Made by a program: the position numbers and the translations under genes
The notes under the pieces: model-generated
Told to the model about the DNA's origin: nothing
The model's database searches: none
The model's input: only the letters and a program-made list of their open reading frames with translations
Part shown: positions 4,878 to 8,750 of the stretch, piece by piece
Numbering within the stretch: position 1 is the first letter of the stretch
How the letters are laid out: every line of letters starts with the position of its first letter
Assembly: GCA_030613765.1 (NCBI GenBank)
Contig: JAUWLI010000106.1
Location: forward strand, 1-8,750
Reading direction: 5' to 3'
Origin: Phycisphaerae bacterium
GTDB taxonomy: Bacteria; Planctomycetota; Phycisphaerae; Sedimentisphaerales; SG8-4
DNA length: 8,750 nucleotides

Positions 4878-5912
4878 TTAATGTTTTTGAGATTCTCGCC
4901 GGAAGATTTCCTCATACACCTTTTCGTAGCCCGAAACCATACAATCGATTGTAAAGTTTTCTTCCACACGCTGCAGGCATTTTTTACGGTCGATATTATC
5001 GATTTTGCCGACAGCGGCCACCGCTTCATCCACACTGTTGACCAGGAAACCGGTTACCTTATCTTCGATAACCTCCCGACACGAACCCAAATCCATTGCA
5101 ATTAAGGGCACGCCGGCGGCCATTGACTCGGCCATTACCAGGCCGAAGCGTTCGGGTATGGTATTGAGATGAATAACGGCGTAAGCTTCTTTAAGGAGCG
5201 CATCTCGCTGAACGGGATTAACGGGGCCGATGAACTTGATGGAAGTATCGTTGATGTGCGGCTTTACCAGGTCATCGAAGTACTTCTGGTCCTGAATTAT
5301 GCCGGCTATTATGAGGTCTTTGCCGGCCTTTTTTGCCACGTCAATGGCCAGATGTGTTCCCTTGTCCATGTCTATGCGGCCGTAATGGACAAGCTTGTCG
5401 CCGGGCGTTTGTCTGAAGGTGAGGTTGGAAAGGTCGATGCCGTTGTAGACCGTCGCAAGATAAGGCAATCCGGGGTCCCTGTCGGAATCACTTATGGAAG
5501 TATAGTACGTATCCTTGTGGTCATAGTAAACCCGGAGAATATCGGTGTCGGAAAATCCGTGGATGGTGGTAAGCATCGGTGTTTTGATAAATGGAAGGTA
5601 GGTCAGGGGCAGGTAATCAAAATTGTTGTGAATCAGGTCAAACTCATCCGCCCGTTCCATCACCTTTGAAATATGCAGGCACGTTGAGACCAGTGGGATA
5701 TGTTTTTCTTCTTCTTCGTAGCCTCTTTCAACAAAACCTACAAGTTTTGCTTTTGTGATAGATTCCTTTGTGGCGAAAAGCGTTACATTGTTCCATCCAC
5801 GGGCCACGAGGCCCTCTGCAATATTACTTGCCACGGTTTCCCATGCGCCATAGGCCCGAGGAGGTGTCCGCCAGGCTACGGGCGCCAAAATTGCTATGCG
5901 TTTATCCTTAAT
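4878..5912 (-). CDS. GT4 family glycosyltransferase
   Basis: A retaining GT-B glycosyltransferase of about 344 residues, which transfers a sugar from a nucleotide donor. With the start at ATT 5912 the protein begins MKDKRIAILAPVAW, the expected first beta strand. AYGAWE (20-25) is the glycine-containing acceptor/donor loop. Later come YNGID (156-160), YGRIDMDKG (177-185) and the EX7E motif ERFGLVMAE (254-262), all typical of GT4. The first conventional start, TTG 5888, would remove the first strand and sits 31 bases from the SD. ATT 5912 is seven bases from AAGGAG. It follows the dehydrogenase gene with 3 bases between stop and start, in the same frame. Likely role: building a polysaccharide or glycoconjugate from the operon's activated sugar. 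Acceptor unknown. Confidence 0.85.
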   Translation of the reverse strand: MKDKRIAILAPVAWRTPPRAYGAWETVASNIAEGLVARGWNNVTLFATKESITKAKLVGFVERGYEEEEKHIPLVSTCLHISKVMERADEFDLIHNNFDYLPLTYLPFIKTPMLTTIHGFSDTDILRVYYDHKDTYYTSISDSDRDPGLPYLATVYNGIDLSNLTFRQTPGDKLVHYGRIDMDKGTHLAIDVAKKAGKDLIIAGIIQDQKYFDDLVKPHINDTSIKFIGPVNPVQRDALLKEAYAVIHLNTIPERFGLVMAESMAAGVPLIAMDLGSCREVIEDKVTGFLVNSVDEAVAAVGKIDNIDRKKCLQRVEENFTIDCMVSGYEKVYEEIFRRESQKH

Positions 5913-5915
5913 TTT

Positions 5916-7550
5916 TCAGCTCCTTCTAACTTCTTCCTTTATTCGCTGTATATGTCCCCTGCCTAAAGCTTTTACCTCACAGCCGAGTTCGAAATATCGG
6001 CGGATTTTCTCATCATCCAAAATCCCAAAGCAATCAATTACCGCCAGCGGTGCACCCGCCCATTCGACTATTTTTTCCGGTTCAAGCTGCAAGTAAGGTG
6101 CGTGCGGCACTGCCAGTATGATTCCTTTAGCGCCTTTAAGCACAGCAGCAAGGTCATGCTGAACGCGAGTTTTATCCAAGTCATCCTGATTGCGGAAGAA
6201 CCTTGCCAACGAGTGGCCCGGTGCCGGGTAAGAATCCTGTTTTTCCAATTCGTACCAGTGCTCAAGGTACGGGTCGTGCACGCGCATCTCAGCTCCCATC
6301 TCGGTCAGCCTTCGAACGACTACTTCCGAGCCGCTGTAGCGTGTGTCGGCTACATCCTGGCGATAACTTGCTCCGCACAGCAATATAGATGCACCGGCAA
6401 TTTGGCGGCCCATATTTCTAAGGGCATCCCTTGTCAGTGTCGCCACATGAAGGCCTCGCGTGTCGTTGATATCGATTGCCATTGTAGTCATCTTGAAGAT
6501 GTCGTCATTGAAACCGAGAATGTGCTTGTATGCCCAGTGGCCGAGGCCACCGTCTTTCGGGAGACAATATCCGCCGATGCCGGGGCCCGGGAATATCATG
6601 TTGCTGTGCGTAGGCCGAACCTTGATTGCCTTGATGACCTTAGTCAAGTCCACGCCGTTACGCTCCGAGAACAAGCTCCACTCATTAAGAAACGCAAGTA
6701 TTGTAGCACGGAAAGAATTCTCGACGATTTTCGTAGTCTCTGATTCGATTGGACGGTCCATAACGGTCAGCGGAAACTCTTCGGTGTTTAGAACCTGGCG
6801 CAAGAACTTCTCAACACGCTCTTTCGCTTCTTCACAACAGGCAGAACACACACGCCAAAAATCCCGAATCGATGAAACGTAATTTCTTCCCGGCATAACA
6901 CGCTCAAAACTGTGTGCCAGCAGCGGCTCTGAGTCAATACTGCGTGCGGCAAAGGCCTTCTTCATAATCGGTAAGGCGACGAACTCCGTTGTGCCGGGTG
7001 CAACAGTGGTCTCAATCAGCGTCAGGCATTTCGGGGGTATCTTTTCACCGATGGTCTTTATTGTTGCTTCCAGTGCGCTCATTTCCGCTTTGCCTGTGCG
7101 CATATTGCCGAGGTCCTTTTTCGTATAATCGCACTGAACGTCCACGACCACACAGTCCGCGAGCTTGAGGCAGTCGCTGTTATAGGTGGCTACGAGCGTT
7201 TTTTTCTCCAGTACACAGCGGGCTATCATCGGCTCGACTTCAGGGTCCTCGGCCTTTACCGGCGCCTGACCCTTGTTAAGCAGGGGGATTTTCCAATAGC
7301 TGCGAGTGCTGGGCCGTTGACAGCCGATAACAAACTTGTTCGGCTTGCCGGTCTCTTTGTCGAGGCTATCAGCAACAATAGCTGCCATAACCGCACCGAC
7401 AAAACCAACGCCCATTACCACAACGATTTCTTTGCCCTCGTTGCGTGCTGCCTCTGCCAGCGATTCAATACGCTTAAACTCCGCAGCATATTCATCCCGT
7501 TTGGGAATAGCGAATTTTTCACCTTCCGGACTTATTGAGTAATCAGCCAT
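5916..7550 (-). CDS. UDP-glucose/GDP-mannose dehydrogenase family protein
   Basis: A 544-residue NAD-dependent nucleotide-sugar dehydrogenase. The family oxidises the C6 hydroxyl of UDP-glucose, UDP-ManNAc or GDP-mannose to a carboxylate. The Rossmann motif GVGFVG is at 47-52; ETTVAPGTT at 180-188 is the conserved core strand. The Lys/Asn pair in ETTKIVEN (271-278) and GPGIGGYCLPKD (322-333, catalytic Cys329) form the active site. GASYRQDVADTRYS (393-406) marks the C-terminal UDP-binding domain. It is about 100-150 residues longer than common UGD proteins, with a 40-residue N-terminal extension and an insertion around 75-110. The exact substrate is unclear. ATG 7550 is preceded by GAGG eight bases upstream. 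It is the first gene of the operon and probably supplies the acidic sugar used downstream. Confidence 0.88.
   Translation of the reverse strand: MADYSISPEGEKFAIPKRDEYAAEFKRIESLAEAARNEGKEIVVVMGVGFVGAVMAAIVADSLDKETGKPNKFVIGCQRPSTRSYWKIPLLNKGQAPVKAEDPEVEPMIARCVLEKKTLVATYNSDCLKLADCVVVDVQCDYTKKDLGNMRTGKAEMSALEATIKTIGEKIPPKCLTLIETTVAPGTTEFVALPIMKKAFAARSIDSEPLLAHSFERVMPGRNYVSSIRDFWRVCSACCEEAKERVEKFLRQVLNTEEFPLTVMDRPIESETTKIVENSFRATILAFLNEWSLFSERNGVDLTKVIKAIKVRPTHSNMIFPGPGIGGYCLPKDGGLGHWAYKHILGFNDDIFKMTTMAIDINDTRGLHVATLTRDALRNMGRQIAGASILLCGASYRQDVADTRYSGSEVVVRRLTEMGAEMRVHDPYLEHWYELEKQDSYPAPGHSLARFFRNQDDLDKTRVQHDLAAVLKGAKGIILAVPHAPYLQLEPEKIVEWAGAPLAVIDCFGILDDEKIRRYFELGCEVKALGRGHIQRIKEEVRRS
5920..5927 (-). 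promoter_or_regulatory. Ribosome binding site for the GT4 gene inside the dehydrogenase end
   Basis: AGAAGGAG on the minus strand forms most of the last three sense codons of the upstream gene (AGA AGG AGC, Arg-Arg-Ser), followed by TGA. It is seven bases from ATT 5912. This is the main evidence for a non-canonical start with translational coupling. Confidence 0.6.
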
Positions 7551-7827
7551 TATCGAAACCTCATAACATTAGCACAAAAAGTGAAATTCCATAGTATTTT
7601 CCGATTTTCACCCCTTAGTTCGTCCAACTACGGCCGACAGTTTACCAACAATATTCCGGATATCAAGGTCTTTTTATTAGTCAATGATTAGCTGGGCCTG
7701 GTGAAACATATCTCGTGAAGAAGGAGGCACTATACGAAATGCGGGGCTGGAGCTGTTTCTGATATCGGAAATAAGAGGTCTGCTGCCACCCTAAACGAAC
7801 ATAAATGTACCCAAATCAAGCCTTGTT
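7551..7827. other. 277-base intergenic region upstream of the sugar operon
   Basis: Both flanking genes are on the minus strand, so this spacer must hold the end of the haem/DUF1080 gene and the promoter of the dehydrogenase operon. TTTCTGATATCGGAAA at 7756-7771 is an imperfect 16-base palindrome and may be a regulator site. No clear terminator was seen. Confidence 0.4.
7657..7684 (-). promoter_or_regulatory. Weak candidate promoter for the dehydrogenase operon
   Basis: On the minus strand TTGACT (7684-7679) lies 16 bases upstream of TATCCG (7662-7657). The -35 is good (5 of 6) but the -10 is poor (3 of 6). The leader to ATG 7550 would be about 100 bases. Offered only because no better match was found. 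Confidence 0.2.
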
Positions 7828-8750
7828 CTATTTTTCCAATTTAGATGTAGCTGGTTTAGTACCGGATTTCGTATCACCTTTCTCCTGCTCACCCAGCTTT
7901 TGGATGAGCACTTCGCGGACAGAAAGTTTCGCCGCTTTGTATGCCGGGTGTGTCTCGATGTGCAATCCGATTTTTCCTTTCGCAGGCCCATCCGCCCGGA
8001 TAGCCCCGACTTCCTCTCCGTTTAGCCAGACCTGGAAGCGCTTTCCCTCGACCTTGACAGAGATGGTATTCCAGCTTTCGGTGTCAACAAGGTCCTCACG
8101 CTGGTTGGCCAAAGCTAATCCTTTACCGGGTACCCAGACGCTCCCTGTAAAGGTCGCTGGCTTTTTGTTCTCGAATATCTCGACCCGTGGCCCCCGCTTG
8201 GAACCTTCGGCGCGCAGCCAGATTCCGGCGTGGATTGGCCATTCGGCGCGGAAAGTCACCGAAAGCAGAAAGTCCTCATAGACCGCATCGGTCCACAGAG
8301 TGCCGCCTTTGCCGTTGGCGCCAGGGGCCCCAATCAGCCGGCTACGATTTACGGTCCATGAAGCAACACCCGATGGTTGCCAACCTGTGAGATCGCGCCC
8401 ATTGAAGGCAGCAATCCATTTCCTGGCTTCAGCCTCAGCTTCCAAATCTTTGACGATATTGTGCGTTCCATGGCAGTCTGTGCAGACAGACTTCATTGTG
8501 ATGAACCGCCCATTCGGACGGACGCGGTGCAGCCATTTCTTTTGAAAGACCTTTACCGCCGCGTGATCCTTGTGATCTTCAAACCCATAAACATAGCGAT
8601 CACCGCCCGGCTTATGGCACATCGGATTTGAACACATCTTCTCCACCTCGGCCCGGCCGAAGAGAAGATCCGGCTTGGTCATCAGCATCTCGTCGTGCAT
8701 GTGCTCGACCGAAGGCCCATGACATTCGTCACAGGTAATATCCATATCCA
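7828..8750 (-). CDS. c-type haem motif protein fused to DUF1080 domain (5' partial)
   Basis: The reading frame is open through the window edge, so the true start is outside; the ATG at 8745 is only the first visible Met. Numbering from that Met, CDECH (5-9) and CTDCH (88-92) are CXXCH haem c sites, and CSNPMCH (38-44) is the rarer CX4CH form. More haems are likely upstream. Residues about 110-285 form a DUF1080 (PF06439) beta-sandwich, starting WIAAFNGRDLTGW, with GIWLRAEG and the closing strand KLSVREVLIQKL. DUF1080 proteins include 3-keto-disaccharide hydrolases and are abundant in Planctomycetota. The C-terminal tail is Lys/Thr/Ser-rich. Haem attachment requires export, so it is periplasmic. 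Plausibly it couples electron transfer to oxidative sugar breakdown; this is inference. Confidence 0.85.
   Translation of the reverse strand, partial: DMDITCDECHGPSVEHMHDEMLMTKPDLLFGRAEVEKMCSNPMCHKPGGDRYVYGFEDHKDHAAVKVFQKKWLHRVRPNGRFITMKSVCTDCHGTHNIVKDLEAEAEARKWIAAFNGRDLTGWQPSGVASWTVNRSRLIGAPGANGKGGTLWTDAVYEDFLLSVTFRAEWPIHAGIWLRAEGSKRGPRVEIFENKKPATFTGSVWVPGKGLALANQREDLVDTESWNTISVKVEGKRFQVWLNGEEVGAIRADGPAKGKIGLHIETHPAYKAAKLSVREVLIQKLGEQEKGDTKSGTKPATSKLEK

Noticed and set aside
4374..5105. 243-codon plus-strand open frame
   Set aside because: It is antisense to the well-supported GH130 and GT4 genes, lacks an SD and has no recognisable motif.
6102..6743. 213-codon plus-strand open frame
   Set aside because: It is antisense to the dehydrogenase catalytic region, which carries all family motifs on the other strand.
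7828..8745. ATG 8745 as a true gene start
   Set aside because: The frame is open to the window edge with no stop or ribosome site visible, and a haem protein should begin with an export signal. The gene is partial.

Overview
This 8.75 kb window has a bacterial layout: short spacers, Shine-Dalgarno (SD) sequences and tightly packed co-oriented genes. The gene content suggests a Planctomycetota lineage, perhaps Phycisphaerae or Sedimentisphaerales-like. That is inferred from three things: a haem-motif protein fused to a DUF1080 domain, a GH130/GT4/UDP-sugar-dehydrogenase-type cluster, and a LolA-like protein next to a small Cys-rich exported peptide. No rRNA, tRNA, CRISPR array, transposase or integrase is visible.

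Region 1 (1-1134, minus strand): a two-gene unit encodes an unrecognised 158-residue protein with one N-terminal hydrophobic helix, then a GNAT acetyltransferase. A good sigma70-like promoter lies upstream, and a dyad symmetry covers its -10 box.

Region 2 (1035-1799): a 765-base spacer full of structure. It holds a cluster of short tetraloop hairpins, an A7/T7 hairpin, CACAGATT repeats and a purine-rich tandem repeat. It ends in an odd translational leader: a near-ideal SD, a three-codon minigene, and a canonical -1 slippery heptamer that leads into the frame of the next gene.

Region 3 (1800-3523, plus strand): the most novel-looking part. A 103-residue secreted, very acidic, Cys-rich peptide carries a Gly-Gly motif after a Sec-type signal. 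It is followed by a 397-residue LolA-like protein with a C-terminal membrane anchor. A 13-bp inverted repeat spanning 93 bases separates them.

Region 4 (3524-7550, minus strand): a polysaccharide/glycoconjugate operon reads UDP-sugar (or GDP-mannose) dehydrogenase, GT4 glycosyltransferase, GH130 mannoside phosphorylase or hydrolase, and possibly an 81-residue hypothetical protein. The GT4 gene has no usable ATG, GTG or TTG at the expected place. The best reading is an ATT start 3 bases after the dehydrogenase stop, with its SD inside the dehydrogenase's last codons.

Region 5 (7551-8750): a 277-base spacer, then the 3' part of a minus-strand gene joining c-type haem motifs to a DUF1080 glycoside-processing domain. 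Its 5' end lies outside the window.

Together the window looks like an accessory, carbohydrate-oriented region of a heterotroph, plus one small secreted-peptide module of unknown function.
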